In this document: piece by piece, positions 23,510 through 32,700 of the stretch
How positions within the stretch are numbered: position 1 is the first letter of the stretch
Layout of the letters: every line of letters begins with the position of its first letter
Assembly: GCA_018399435.1 (NCBI GenBank)
Contig: JAGYOJ010000001.1
Location: 1 to 34,020, forward strand
DNA length: 34,020 nucleotides
Direction of reading: 5' to 3'
Origin: Actinomycetota bacterium
GTDB taxonomy: Bacteria; Actinomycetota; Humimicrobiia; Humimicrobiales; Humimicrobiaceae
The notes under the pieces: generated by a model
Database searches by the model: none
What the model was told of the DNA's origin: nothing
Seen by the model: the letters and a program-made list of their open reading frames with translations, nothing else
Made by a program: the position numbers and the translations under genes

Positions 23510-24812
23510 ATAAATCACTATTCCCTGATATTAAATCTTTATAACTTTCTCTTTTTATCCATGTCCACTTGCTTGCCTCTTCAACAGCTACAACCGCGCT
23601 CTTGGTCTGGCCATTATAATTGCTGGACATAGAATAACAATAAGCGCCTGTAGCTGTAATTGCAATTAAATCACCTTTATTTATGCTTGGCAACATTATA
23701 TCCTCAATTAATGTATCTCCGCTTTCACAATGCTTGCCCACAATAGTATATTTTTTTTGGCCACCAGTTGCATTCATCCTGTTTGCAATAAATGCTTCAT
23801 ACCTTGCCTGGTACAATATAGGCCTTATATTATCTGACATTCCCCCATCAACAGAAACATAATTTATTATTTTTTCAATCTCTTTTACAACTCCAACCTC
23901 ATACAAGGCCAGCCCCGCATTTCCAACTATAGACCTGCCAGGCTCAGCATATATTTTTTTAATTTTTATGCCATATTTTTTCTGGTATTTTTTCAGCGCC
24001 TGGTAGATAAAATCAGAAAAATCTAAAATTGAAGGCGGTTTATCTTCTTTAGTATATTGTATCCCTAATCCGCCCCCTATATTTATTTGTTTAATTATTA
24101 CACCTAATTTTTCTTCTACCCCTTTTATTAATTTAGATAAAACCTCAATTAATCTCTCATAAGAGCTTAAATTAAATATCTGGGAGCCTATATGGCTATG
24201 CAATCCAATCAAATTTAAGCTTTTTGTATTGCTGGCAGCTTCTATTGCATCCATGGCAATAGATTTGTGGATCCCAAATCCAAACTTAGACTTAATTGCC
24301 CCAGTTTGTATGTATTTATGGGTTGATGCTTTTATCCCAGGAGTTATCCTTAACATAATGTCCTGCTTTTTGCCATGCTCTTCAGCTAATCTTCCTAAAG
24401 CTTTAAGCTCGCTAAAATTATCTACTATAAAGCAGCCAACATCATTTTCCAAAGCATACCTTATCTCCTGCTCAGACTTATTATTGCCATGGAAGTAAAT
24501 CTTTTCTGGGGGGAAACCACTCTCCAGGGCAATAAATAATTCTCCCCCTGTAGAAACATCAATGCTTAAGCCTTCTTTTTTTATTAACTGACACATAGCT
24601 TTGCATGAAAATGCTTTAGAAGCATAAATTATTTCAGAATCAATTCCGCTAAAACTAAAGCCTTTTAAGTAATCCCTGCACTGCTTTTTTATAGTGGCAA
24701 TATCTATTATATACAGTGGCGTGCCAAATTCTTCCTTAAGCCTGGCCACATTGCTTCCGCCTATAGACAAATTGCCTTCTTTATCAATCTTTTTAGTAAT
24801 AGGAAATAGCAT
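23502..24812 (-). CDS. lysA: Diaminopimelate decarboxylase
   Basis: A 436-residue fold-type III PLP enzyme that makes lysine from meso-diaminopimelate. The PLP lysine is Lys66 in IIYASKAFSCKA. LSIDVSTGGELFIAL, GLHSHIGSQIF, INIGGGLGIQY, YAEPGRSIVGNAG and the C-terminal KHCESGDTLIED (CESGD motif of DAP decarboxylases) are all present. ATG 24812 has GAAAGG upstream, and the gap to argS is 17 bases. Its presence implies the diaminopimelate pathway, consistent with peptidoglycan. Placement of lysA between argS and hom is typical of Actinomycetota. Confidence 0.97.
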   Translation of the reverse strand: MLFPITKKIDKEGNLSIGGSNVARLKEEFGTPLYIIDIATIKKQCRDYLKGFSFSGIDSEIIYASKAFSCKAMCQLIKKEGLSIDVSTGGELFIALESGFPPEKIYFHGNNKSEQEIRYALENDVGCFIVDNFSELKALGRLAEEHGKKQDIMLRITPGIKASTHKYIQTGAIKSKFGFGIHKSIAMDAIEAASNTKSLNLIGLHSHIGSQIFNLSSYERLIEVLSKLIKGVEEKLGVIIKQINIGGGLGIQYTKEDKPPSILDFSDFIYQALKKYQKKYGIKIKKIYAEPGRSIVGNAGLALYEVGVVKEIEKIINYVSVDGGMSDNIRPILYQARYEAFIANRMNATGGQKKYTIVGKHCESGDTLIEDIMLPSINKGDLIAITATGAYCYSMSSNYNGQTKSAVVAVEEASKWTWIKRESYKDLISGNSDLYE

Positions 24813-24829
24813 GGTAAAACCTTTCTAAA

Positions 24830-26512
24830 TCACATTTTCTTTGGAGCGCTTATGCCAATTATTTTAAATGAATTCAATAAAATTCTTTTAACCAAAAGTA
24901 TTAAAGCCAGCCTGCCCCTGTTAACTCCAGATTCATCAATAACCCTGTAATGGTTATAAAAATAGTGGAATTCAGAAGCTAAGTTATATACATGCTGGTT
25001 TATAAAATAAGGTGAATTATTTACACATCCATCATAGATCTCGTCAGGGAAATAAATAATAAGTTTGGCAATATTTCTTTCAGTTTCTGTTTCAAACCTT
25101 AAATTATCTATATCAATATTATCAAGGGTAAAACTGTCTATATCAAAATCAGTATTTTCCCTAATATTTTTAATTATGCTTTCTATCCTTGCATGCGCAT
25201 ACTGTACATAATAAACAGGGTTTTGGTTTGATTTTTGTTTAGCTAGATCGATGTCAAAATCCATTGGGGTATCAAATGAATTTACAGAAAAGAAATACCT
25301 AACTGCATCTTTTCCAACTTCTTCAATTAGATCACTTAAAGTGTAAACCTTCCCCTTCCTTCTTGACATCTTAAGGGATTTCCCGCCTTTAACTATTCTA
25401 ACCAGCTGACCTATTATTATAACTAAGCTTATTTTATTTAAATTTAAGGCCTTTGCAGTGGCCTTAAGCCTTTTTACATATCCATGATGGTCGGCACCCA
25501 GAATGTATGCAAGGGTCCCAAAACCCCTCTCAGCCTTATTTATAATATACATTATGTCTGAAGCAAAATATGTAGGGAGCCCATCTGTCCTGATTATTAC
25601 CCTGTCTTTATCATCACCATACTCTTTTGATTTAAACCAGACTGCTCCATTTTTTTTATAAATCAAGCCATCTTTTTTTAACTTATCAAGTATCCTTCTG
25701 CAATTATCATTCTGGTAAAGCGCGCTTTCCCTAAACCAAATATCAAACTCGACACCCATCTGGGATAAAGTATTTTTAATATCTTCAATCATGATATCTA
25801 TTGACGCCTTTTCAAGTTCTGCTAAATTTACATCAGTATTACCATCCAGGCTTACTAAAAAGGCATTTCCATTATCTGTAAAAATCTTGTCCGTAACTTT
25901 TTTTACCGTTTTTTTTGGATACCCGTCCTCGGGGTAATCTACATCCTTTCCAAAATTTTTTAAATAAATGCACCTAACACATTCTACAAATTTTTTTACC
26001 TGAGTCCCGTAATCATTAACATAATATTCCCTTTTTACATCATAGCCATTTGCCATGTAAAGGTTAGCCAGCACATCGCCCATAACGCCCCACCTTCCAT
26101 GGCCTATATGAAGGCTGCCTGTTGGATTAGAGCTAACATATTCCAAATTAATGCTGAGGCTGTTTCCGGAATTGTTCTTCCCATAATCTTCTTTATCTTT
26201 TATTACCTCTTTTAGACTTGATAAAATAAAATTGTCTTTTAGGTTAAAATTAATAAAGCCAGGTTTTGCTATATTTACTTTTTCTGTCTCTTCCCATCCT
26301 TCAATTTCTTTTTTTATATCTTCTGCAATATCTAAAGGGCTCTTTCTTAAAGGCTTTGAAAGTACTAATGCTGCATTTGTAGAAAGGTCCCCAAATTTAG
26401 GATTATTAGGCTCTCCCAGCGTTATATTTTCTATAACCCTTCTCCTGTCTATCTTTGCAGGCAATGTTTTAATATAGCTTGCCAGCCTTTTATTTAATTT
26501 AGTTATTATCAA
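24830..26512 (-). CDS. argS: Arginyl-tRNA synthetase
   Basis: A 560-residue class Ia synthetase that charges tRNA-Arg. It has the N-terminal tRNA D-loop domain (PKFGDLSTNAALVL), the HIGH motif HIGHGRW at 135-141 (after SSNPTGSL), YVLGADHHGY-like AYILGADHHGYVKR and KMSRRKG in place of KMSKS. The C-terminal anticodon-binding DALR domain is also visible. The correct start is the TTG at 26512, with the perfect AGGGAGG at 26524-26518 five bases before it. The frame can be read 24 codons further, but those codons are the tRNA-Thr gene (reading as ERLIRNEQVTGSSPVIGS), a familiar false extension. Only 11 bases separate the tRNA 3' end from the start codon. Confidence 0.96.
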   Translation of the reverse strand: MIITKLNKRLASYIKTLPAKIDRRRVIENITLGEPNNPKFGDLSTNAALVLSKPLRKSPLDIAEDIKKEIEGWEETEKVNIAKPGFINFNLKDNFILSSLKEVIKDKEDYGKNNSGNSLSINLEYVSSNPTGSLHIGHGRWGVMGDVLANLYMANGYDVKREYYVNDYGTQVKKFVECVRCIYLKNFGKDVDYPEDGYPKKTVKKVTDKIFTDNGNAFLVSLDGNTDVNLAELEKASIDIMIEDIKNTLSQMGVEFDIWFRESALYQNDNCRRILDKLKKDGLIYKKNGAVWFKSKEYGDDKDRVIIRTDGLPTYFASDIMYIINKAERGFGTLAYILGADHHGYVKRLKATAKALNLNKISLVIIIGQLVRIVKGGKSLKMSRRKGKVYTLSDLIEEVGKDAVRYFFSVNSFDTPMDFDIDLAKQKSNQNPVYYVQYAHARIESIIKNIRENTDFDIDSFTLDNIDIDNLRFETETERNIAKLIIYFPDEIYDGCVNNSPYFINQHVYNLASEFHYFYNHYRVIDESGVNRGRLALILLVKRILLNSFKIIGISAPKKM

Positions 26513-26523
26513 TATATCCTCCC

Positions 26524-26599
26524 TGGAGCCGATGACCGGACTTGAACCGGTAACCTGCTCATTACGAATGAGCCGCTCTGCCAATTGAGCTACACCGGC
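26524..26599 (-). tRNA. tRNA-Thr (anticodon CGU)
   Basis: A 76-base tRNA with all four arms. The acceptor stem is GCCGGTG/CATCGGC with one G-U pair, the D arm GCTC/GAGC, the anticodon stem GCTCA/TGAGC with loop TTCGTAA, and the T arm ACCGG-TTCAAGT-CCGGT. The discriminator is U and the CCA end is encoded. Anticodon CGU reads ACG. It lies 3 bases after the ricT stop codon and its last base is the first base of the argS ribosome-binding site, so it must be cut out of the operon transcript. Confidence 0.97.
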
Positions 26600-26602
26600 A
26601 AT

Positions 26603-27433
26603 TTATTCATTTTTTTCATGTCTTTTTTCTGGCCCTTCAATTATTTCAATTTCATCTAAGGGTACGGCCTTCTTTGTTTCAGTTTCAAGTTCAACAATTA
26701 CGCTATTTTTTAGTGGATCATAATTACAGATTTTTCCATTGCCTACATTAGTCTTTACATTTGTCCCTATTTCAGGAACTTTTTGCATGAACTTTTTATA
26801 GTCCTCGTATTCATACTTTAGGCAGCACATCAATCTTCCACAAATTCCAGAAATTTTTAATGGGTTTAAGGGAAGGTTTTGGTCTTTTGCCATTTTTATT
26901 GAAATAGAATCAAAATCTTTTAAAAAACTCTTGCAGCAAAGCTTCCTTCCGCAGGGACCCAGACCCCCTATAATTTTTGCTTCATCCCTGACTCCAATTT
27001 GGCGGAGCTCTATTCTCATTTTAAAAGTTGCTGCCAATTCTTTTACCATTTCCCTAAAATCAACCCTTTTTTCAGAAGTAAAATAAAAAATCATCTTACT
27101 TTTATCAAAAAAAACGTGTACGTCAACAAGCTTCATGGGCAAATTATATTTATCTACAAGTTCTTCAAATTTTTTTATGCCCTCTTTTTCCTTATTTTTA
27201 TTTATCTCATCTACCGACAGGTCATAATGCGTAGCTTTCCTTACCACCTTGCTCAAAGGATTGGAAATATCGCCTTCATCTATGTCCTGGGGAGGGGTTA
27301 CGACTTCCCCTATCTCTAAAGAATCTTCAAGATGGCAAATTAATTTATCCCCAATATTCATTTTTATATTATTGCTGTCATAATAATGTATTCTTCCATT
27401 TTCCCTAAATATTATGCCAATACACAATCTCAT
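26603..27433 (-). CDS. ricT: PSP1-domain protein, RicT/YaaT-like
   Basis: A 276-residue PSP1-family protein. The defining PSP1 region contains RIELRQIGVRDEAKIIGGLGP and six cysteines in two clusters: C161, C166, C167 (PCGRKLCC) and C198, C203, C204 (ICGRLMCC). In Bacillus subtilis RicT/YaaT works with RicA and RicF in a complex that binds Fe-S clusters and helps RNase Y process mRNAs; the partners are not in this window. The gene normally lies beside holB and tmk in Firmicutes, and both are nearby here. A good promoter precedes it and the tRNA-Thr/argS genes follow after 3 bases, so it may head the long operon. ATG 27433 has AAGAGGTG before it. Confidence 0.93.
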   Translation of the reverse strand: MRLCIGIIFRENGRIHYYDSNNIKMNIGDKLICHLEDSLEIGEVVTPPQDIDEGDISNPLSKVVRKATHYDLSVDEINKNKEKEGIKKFEELVDKYNLPMKLVDVHVFFDKSKMIFYFTSEKRVDFREMVKELAATFKMRIELRQIGVRDEAKIIGGLGPCGRKLCCKSFLKDFDSISIKMAKDQNLPLNPLKISGICGRLMCCLKYEYEDYKKFMQKVPEIGTNVKTNVGNGKICNYDPLKNSVIVELETETKKAVPLDEIEIIEGPEKRHEKNE

Positions 27434-27495
27434 GTTCTTTCACCTCTTAAAATAGCTGCAATACTGCATCTAATTTTATCCTTAATAGAGAAGTA

Positions 27496-27504
27496 ATTAT
27501 ACCA
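27496..27504 (-). promoter_or_regulatory. Extended -10 promoter before ricT
   Basis: On the minus strand TGGTATAAT (27504-27496) is a perfect extended -10 element. The -35 region 17-18 bases upstream (TTAGGT) is poor. Transcription would start near 27489, leaving about 55 bases before the ricT ATG. It is the only convincing promoter I find before the ricT-tRNA-argS-lysA-hom-thrC-apgM-thrB run. Confidence 0.6.
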
Positions 27505-27516
27505 AAAAACTTAAAT

Positions 27517-27539
27517 CTTACCTAATTTATAAAGGTAAG
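27517..27539. repeat. Inverted repeat next to the ricT promoter
   Basis: CTTACCT (27517-27523) and AGGTAAG (27533-27539) are perfect 7-bp arms separated by 9 bases. The first arm overlaps the -35 region of the ricT promoter. No gene is transcribed into it from upstream on the minus strand, so an operator is more likely than a terminator. The regulator is unknown. Confidence 0.45.
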
Positions 27540-27655
27540 AAAAATTATAAAGATTTTCAAATTAAATAATTTTTAACAGAAAAAAATAATGTTTTTAAAA
27601 AACCTGTTTAACCCTTAAAATATATATCAACCATAAAAATATAAAAGGAGGCCAA

Positions 27656-27925
27656 ATGGCTGAAAACCAAAGACCCAGCGGACTTGCAATAGCTTCACTT
27701 GTTACAGGAATATTATCTATCTTATCACCTTTTGCAGGTTTTGCCTTAGGGATTGCAGGCATTGTCTGCGGCGCTATTGACATGAGCAGAATAAAGAAGG
27801 GCTTGTCCAGCGAAAAAGGTAAAGGCCTTGATATAGCAGGCATAATAACTGGCGCAGTTGGAATTGTAGTTCAAATTGTAATAATTATTGTAATTATAGT
27901 TGCCAGCTTTAAATATTTTACATAA
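27656..27925 (+). CDS. Small DUF4190-like membrane protein
   Basis: An 89-residue protein with a perfect AGGAGG (27646-27651) four bases before its ATG, the strongest ribosome-binding site in the window. The pattern GLAIASLVTGILSIL, then GFALGIAGIVCGAIDMSRIKKG, then GKGLDIAGIITGAVGIVVQ is that of DUF4190-type proteins: two glycine/alanine-rich membrane hairpin halves and a final very hydrophobic helix. Function unknown. It is the only plus-strand gene between ricT and holB, two genes that are usually adjacent and co-directional, so it looks inserted. It has its own upstream region and is followed by a shared terminator. Confidence 0.8.
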   Translation: MAENQRPSGLAIASLVTGILSILSPFAGFALGIAGIVCGAIDMSRIKKGLSSEKGKGLDIAGIITGAVGIVVQIVIIIVIIVASFKYFT

Positions 27926-27957
27926 CTTCAATAAAGCAAAGCTTAACTTAATTATTT

Positions 27958-27985
27958 CCGCCTTGCCTTTTTTAGGGTAAGGCGG
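27958..27985. terminator. Bidirectional terminator between the DUF4190-like gene and holB
   Basis: CCGCCTTGCC (27958-27967) pairs with GGTAAGGCGG (27976-27985), ten pairs with one G-T, around an 8-base loop. On the plus strand it is followed by CTTCATTTTATT. On the minus strand it begins 2 bases after the holB stop and is followed by an AT-rich stretch. It is well placed to end both convergent genes. Confidence 0.7.
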
Positions 27986-27987
27986 CT

Positions 27988-29013
27988 TCATTTTATTGCA
28001 ACTATAAGATTTAGAAGCACATTATCCAAGGCTAATTCATGATTTATAGAAGAGTTTAGGTAGGCTCTGTTTTTTTCAATTATCTCAGATATTTTAAAAA
28101 TCTTTTCAATATTTAGCCCTTTAATATTTCTTAAAGAAGAAAAATTGCCTTCCTCATTTAAAGCTTCCTTTTCCGCTCCCAGGCTAGCAGAGGCAATGTC
28201 TTCGGTCCAATCCAGCAGCCTGTCAAATGCTTTTCCTGTAACTTTCTTTTTTAGCCTGGCTATTTTTCTTTTTTGCCTATTTTTAAGCAATTTAATATAG
28301 CCTTCCGGCTCTTTATTTTTTTCCGCTTCTTTTATCTGGCCCGCCATACCCTTTTTTAAATCTTTTTCAAAGCCTGAAATAAAATTTTTAATACTTATGC
28401 TGGTATCAAGGGCTGCATCCTTTCTACCATCTAATATTTTTTTAATGCCATTATCTATAATCTGATCTAATTTTCTAAAATCTATTATTTTTTCAGTTTC
28501 ATCCTCTAAAAAATCCCACCCGTATCCAGTACACCTTGAAACAATAGTTGGCAATAGCATTGATTTATCTTCTGCAAGCAACATAAAGATACAGTCTTTA
28601 TCTGGCTCTTCTAGTGTTTTTAAAAGCTTATTTGCTCCGGCATCGTTTATAGTTTCAGCCTCCCTTATAATTATTATCTTTTTTCCTTCATTATAGGAGG
28701 AGCGGGAAGAAAACCTCTGGATATTCTCTATTATGGGAACGGTTAATATATTTCCTTCAGGCTCTGCAATAAATAAATTAGGATAAATTCCCTTGAGGGT
28801 ATTTTTGCATACAACACATTTTCCACATCCCCCATTTTTGCAATTTATAAAAGCCGCAAAATTTAAAGCAAGCTTGTAAAGGAAACCGTGATTGTTTCCT
28901 GTAAAAAGGAAAGCGTGGGTTAAATTTCTGCTCCTGACATTTTCTTTTAATAGCTTTATTTGCAGATTGTTTTTCTTTTCATCTTTTAAAAAACTTAAAT
29001 TATCTAATATCAT
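27988..29013 (-). CDS. holB: DNA polymerase III delta' subunit
   Basis: A 341-residue clamp-loader subunit. It begins with the AAA+ region NLTHAFLFTGN, in which the Walker A is degenerate (no GKT), as is normal for delta'. A zinc-binding cluster C58-x4-C63-x2-C66-x2-C69 follows. ANKLLKTLEEPDKDCIFMLL and the sensor/arginine-finger motif TIVSRC are present. The C-terminal half is lysine-rich and helical and diverges from better-known members. The ATG overlaps the tmk stop codon in an ATGA arrangement, so the two are coupled. Its role is to help load the beta clamp onto primed DNA. Confidence 0.92.
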   Translation of the reverse strand: MILDNLSFLKDEKKNNLQIKLLKENVRSRNLTHAFLFTGNNHGFLYKLALNFAAFINCKNGGCGKCVVCKNTLKGIYPNLFIAEPEGNILTVPIIENIQRFSSRSSYNEGKKIIIIREAETINDAGANKLLKTLEEPDKDCIFMLLAEDKSMLLPTIVSRCTGYGWDFLEDETEKIIDFRKLDQIIDNGIKKILDGRKDAALDTSISIKNFISGFEKDLKKGMAGQIKEAEKNKEPEGYIKLLKNRQKRKIARLKKKVTGKAFDRLLDWTEDIASASLGAEKEALNEEGNFSSLRNIKGLNIEKIFKISEIIEKNRAYLNSSINHELALDNVLLNLIVAIK

Positions 29014-29639
29014 CTATTTTTTAGCTTTTTTTCTACCTTTTCTTTTATAATTCTAAATATGTCATTAATATCCTTTTCCCCGTTTATAACGGTAAATCTT
29101 TCCGGGAAATCCCTGGCTAAATCCAGGTAGCCGTCAAATACCTTTTTCTTAAAACTTGCTTTTTCTCTTTCTATCCTGTCCGGGCCCAGCCCGCTTACCT
29201 TTTTTCTTTTCTCCCCCATGCCTGGCTTTACCGACAGAAGAAAGGTAATGTCTGGAACAAGATTTCCTGTAGCCCACAGGCTCATATCTAGTATTTTCTC
29301 TTTCCCAAGACCCCTTGCAATCCCCTGGTATGCCATAGTGGAATCAAAGAACCTGTCGCAAATTATTATTTTCCCTTCATTGATTGCGGGGACGATAACT
29401 TTTGATACAAGCTCTGTCCTGGAAGCTAAAAAAAGAAAAGTTTCTGCTTTTGGGCTTATCTCTACCCCTTTTGTGTTAAGCAGTATCTTTCTTATCTTTT
29501 TTCCAAGCCTGGTCCCGCCAGGCTCAATAGTAGAGACAACATCATACCCTTTGCCTGAAAGGTAATTATATAAAAGCTTTATCTGGGTTGTTTTGCCAGA
29601 TCCGTCAAGACCTTCAAATGTAATAAATAAGCCCTTCAA
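29010..29639 (-). CDS. tmk: Thymidylate kinase
   Basis: A 209-residue dTMP kinase that makes dTDP. The P-loop is FEGLDGSGKT (residues 8-17). The DR(Y/F) motif is DRFFDSTMAYQGIARG, and TIEPGGTRLGKKIR carries the dTMP-binding region. A short lid segment with arginines (about 140-160) is present. The start codon is TTG at 29639, required to keep MKGLFITFEGLDG, with no Shine-Dalgarno site. A strong promoter lies only about 16 bases before it. holB follows with a 4-base overlap. Confidence 0.95.
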   Translation of the reverse strand: MKGLFITFEGLDGSGKTTQIKLLYNYLSGKGYDVVSTIEPGGTRLGKKIRKILLNTKGVEISPKAETFLFLASRTELVSKVIVPAINEGKIIICDRFFDSTMAYQGIARGLGKEKILDMSLWATGNLVPDITFLLSVKPGMGEKRKKVSGLGPDRIEREKASFKKKVFDGYLDLARDFPERFTVINGEKDINDIFRIIKEKVEKKLKNR

Positions 29640-29654
29640 TTTTTAAAATTATAG

Positions 29655-29683
29655 ATTATATTTCTAATATTTTAACATGTAAA
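29655..29683 (-). promoter_or_regulatory. Promoter of tmk-holB, giving a very short leader
   Basis: On the minus strand TTTACA (29683-29678), a 17-base spacer and a perfect TATAAT (29660-29655). Transcription would start near 29648, about nine bases before the TTG start of tmk. The short leader is A/T only and has no ribosome-binding site. Confidence 0.8.
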
Positions 29684-29700
29684 AAGACTAAATTCATAAA

Positions 29701-32700
29701 TTAACCAGTTTTTTGCTTGTTTTTCTTGAAAAGCTTAGCCTGGTACATAAATGCTTCAAGCCTGGTTTCAGTTGTGCCCTGCTCCAGCCCATCAAAAGCT
29801 AGGTTAAGCCATGGCACCTTGTATTTTTCCCTTATCCTTTTAGAAGTTGCAGTAACAATAGTTCCGGGCATGCAGGTAAAGGGCATTACATTTATAATGC
29901 CGTCACAGCCTTCCTCAATCCAGGTAACAGATTTTCCAACGCTTAATGCTGCTTCACCAAACCATTTTATAATATAAGGTTCTGCATTATCCCAGGTATG
30001 GTAAATATTGTGGTTCTCTTTTTTTAGGAAACCTTCCAGCGGCTTCTCTAATTTTTCCAAGTAATTGCTTACTATTTTGTAATTTATTCTATTTACTATA
30101 AAGAACCTTATAGACCTTAAATAATCAATAGCCATTCCAGGCAGGCTTTCGCTCTTTTTATATTTGTTTCCATTAAAACTAAAAGAGTTTAACATTTTAT
30201 AAAATAGGTCACTGCTTTTAATGCGGTTATCCATTTTACTGGTGGCAGTGGTATGGCTAAACCATTCAGAAATATTTGGTATCTCAACCTGGCCTCCAAG
30301 CCTTTCAACATTGTTTATTATTTCATTATTGCTATAAGGATGGTTTCTTACATAAATTTCTCCCACTATCCCTATAAGGGGCTTATCCCTTTCATCTCTT
30401 ACTTCTATATTTTCAAAGTTTTTTCTAGCATGCTTTAAAATTGAGAGGAGGTTTGGAAAAATATTTCCATATTCTTCTTCTTCTAAAACCCTGCATACAT
30501 TGCCTAAATAGCCTTTATAAACCTTTTCTGCCTGGCCCTTATCTATCTCATAAGGCTTTACATGCCTTAACATCCTATAGAGGTTATCTATTGCAAAAAC
30601 GCCTTGCAAGCCCCTTAAAAGCAGCCTATAGCCCCTAATCCCATTCATGTCATACTGTTTATAGAAATTTGCGCTTTCAGGCGCCCCCGGGGAAATCAAT
30701 GGCACATCATCATAACCTAATTCCCCTATTATTATGTTCTGCAGCTTATTATATTGGCCAAACCTGCAGGGCCCATAAGTTAGCGGCATAAGGAATGCGC
30801 ATTTTTTAGGGTCATTGTATTTTAGGACTTTTAATATATCTCCAGTTGTTATTATAAAGGGATAACATTCCTTGCCTAAAGTATGGCGCCTTCCAAGATC
30901 GAGGGTTTCATCATCAGAGTCCATAATTTCTGCCTTTATTCCCTCATGTTTAAAAGCAGAGCCAAGGGCATGGGCACTATCGCTCATGTAAGGTATATAA
31001 ATAGTCCTTTGCTGTTCTTTTTTGAACACTGGATGTAAGCTTTTTACCCTGGCGGGCTCAAATTCTTTTTTACCCTTTATATTTCTCAAAGAATCTACAA
31101 AGGCCTCGCATCTTGTTACCACGCCTGCCCCGCCAGTATGTTCATCAATTTCAATTTTTAAAAATGGCTTATTCATTTCCCTTTCAAAATACTGGAGGAT
31201 AAATGAATCCGGCCCGCATCCAAAATTTGTAAGATATGCCCCGTAAAGCCTCCTGTCCTTCTTTATTATTTCCGCTCCGCTCATTATCCTGTCCCCAAAC
31301 TCCCAATAAAGGTTGGGCCATTCGCCTGATAAATCTACAGAATCAAGAGGCAAAAAGTCTAAAGGAATAACTTTCATCTTTGTTTCCCTTAACTTTTTGG
31401 GGATATCCATGCTTATACTTCTATCACAGCTATTATAGGAGCGGCTAACTACAACAATTGCTGATTCATCTTCCCCTAAGCTGTCAAGCACTTCCTTCCC
31501 TTTTTCCCTCAAAGACACATAAAATTTTTGTTGTGCCTTATAAGCTGCACCAGTAGCTTGTTTAATTTTTCCGCTGCCAAAGCCTAAGCCCTTCCCTAAT
31601 TTTCTTAGCTGGTTTTCCTTGGCATAGCCTTCATAGCTAAAATTTATTATAGGGTCCAGGACTTTAACTCCATCCAGGTCTATTGCAGCTTTAACTATAG
31701 ACGGTATGCCCTGCACAAATGGGCAGGGGTAGCTTCCTGTCCTATCTCCCTTTATTGCATTATTCTTTCCCGGCATATCCCTTATGGTTGGAAGGAAAAG
31801 GTAATCTATTCCCTTATCCAGCAAATTATGCACATGGCCCAGCATTGCCTTCATGGGAAAACAAGTCTCAGCAATTACAGACTGGAGGCCGCTTTGTACA
31901 ATATTTTTATTGGTTTTATCTGATAAGACGACTTCGGCTCCAAGGGTGTCAAAAAATGCGCTCCAAAAAGGGTAGAATTCATAAGTTAGCATTGTATAAG
32001 GGATTCCGACCCTTTTAGCTTTTGGATTGCCTTTTAGCTCATAAGAGCCTAGAAGTATTTTTTCCCTCTCTTCAAAGTAATCAGGCATATTATTTTTCTT
32101 GGCTTTAGTTTTTTCATATTTTTCGCATCTCCCGCCATAAAAAAGCGGCTTTTCTCCTTCAATTGAAACCTTCTTTATATCACACCTGTTAGCACAACCC
32201 TTACATTCAAAAGAGCTCTGTGAATATTTTACCCCGGCGATTTTGCTAAATCCCCTGAAATTTGTTTTGCCCCTGTCATTTTTTAGGGCAACTATTGCAG
32301 TTCCTATTGCCCCTGTTACTTCATGGTGGGGAGGGACAATTATCTTCTTGTCCAGGTAATTTTCAAATGCAGCCACTACTGAGCTATTATATGCTACCGC
32401 GCCCTGGAAAAATATCTTATCCCCTATTTTTTTTCTTCCAACTACCCTGTTTATGTAATTCATTACAATTGAATAGGATAGGCCGGCTAATATATTTTTA
32501 ACCTTAGCCCCTTTCTGGTAATGGGAGTAAACATTTGTTTCCATAAAAACAGTGCATCTTTCCCCAAGGTTTAAGGGGTTTCCAGCTTTTAATGCAATAC
32601 CTGCAAAATCCTCAATTTCTATATCAAACCTTTCAGACTGTTCCTCTAAAAAAGAACCAGTTCCTGCCGCGCATACCTTGTTCATTTCAAAATCCACAAC

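Noticed and set aside
20752..24498. Plus-strand open frames opposite thrC, hom and lysA
   Set aside because: Short antisense shadows of complete, recognisable enzymes; none has family motifs.
26513..26584. 24-residue N-terminal extension of ArgS
   Set aside because: These codons are the tRNA-Thr gene read as protein (ending GSSPVIGS), a common artefact; the TTG at 26512 has a perfect ribosome-binding site.
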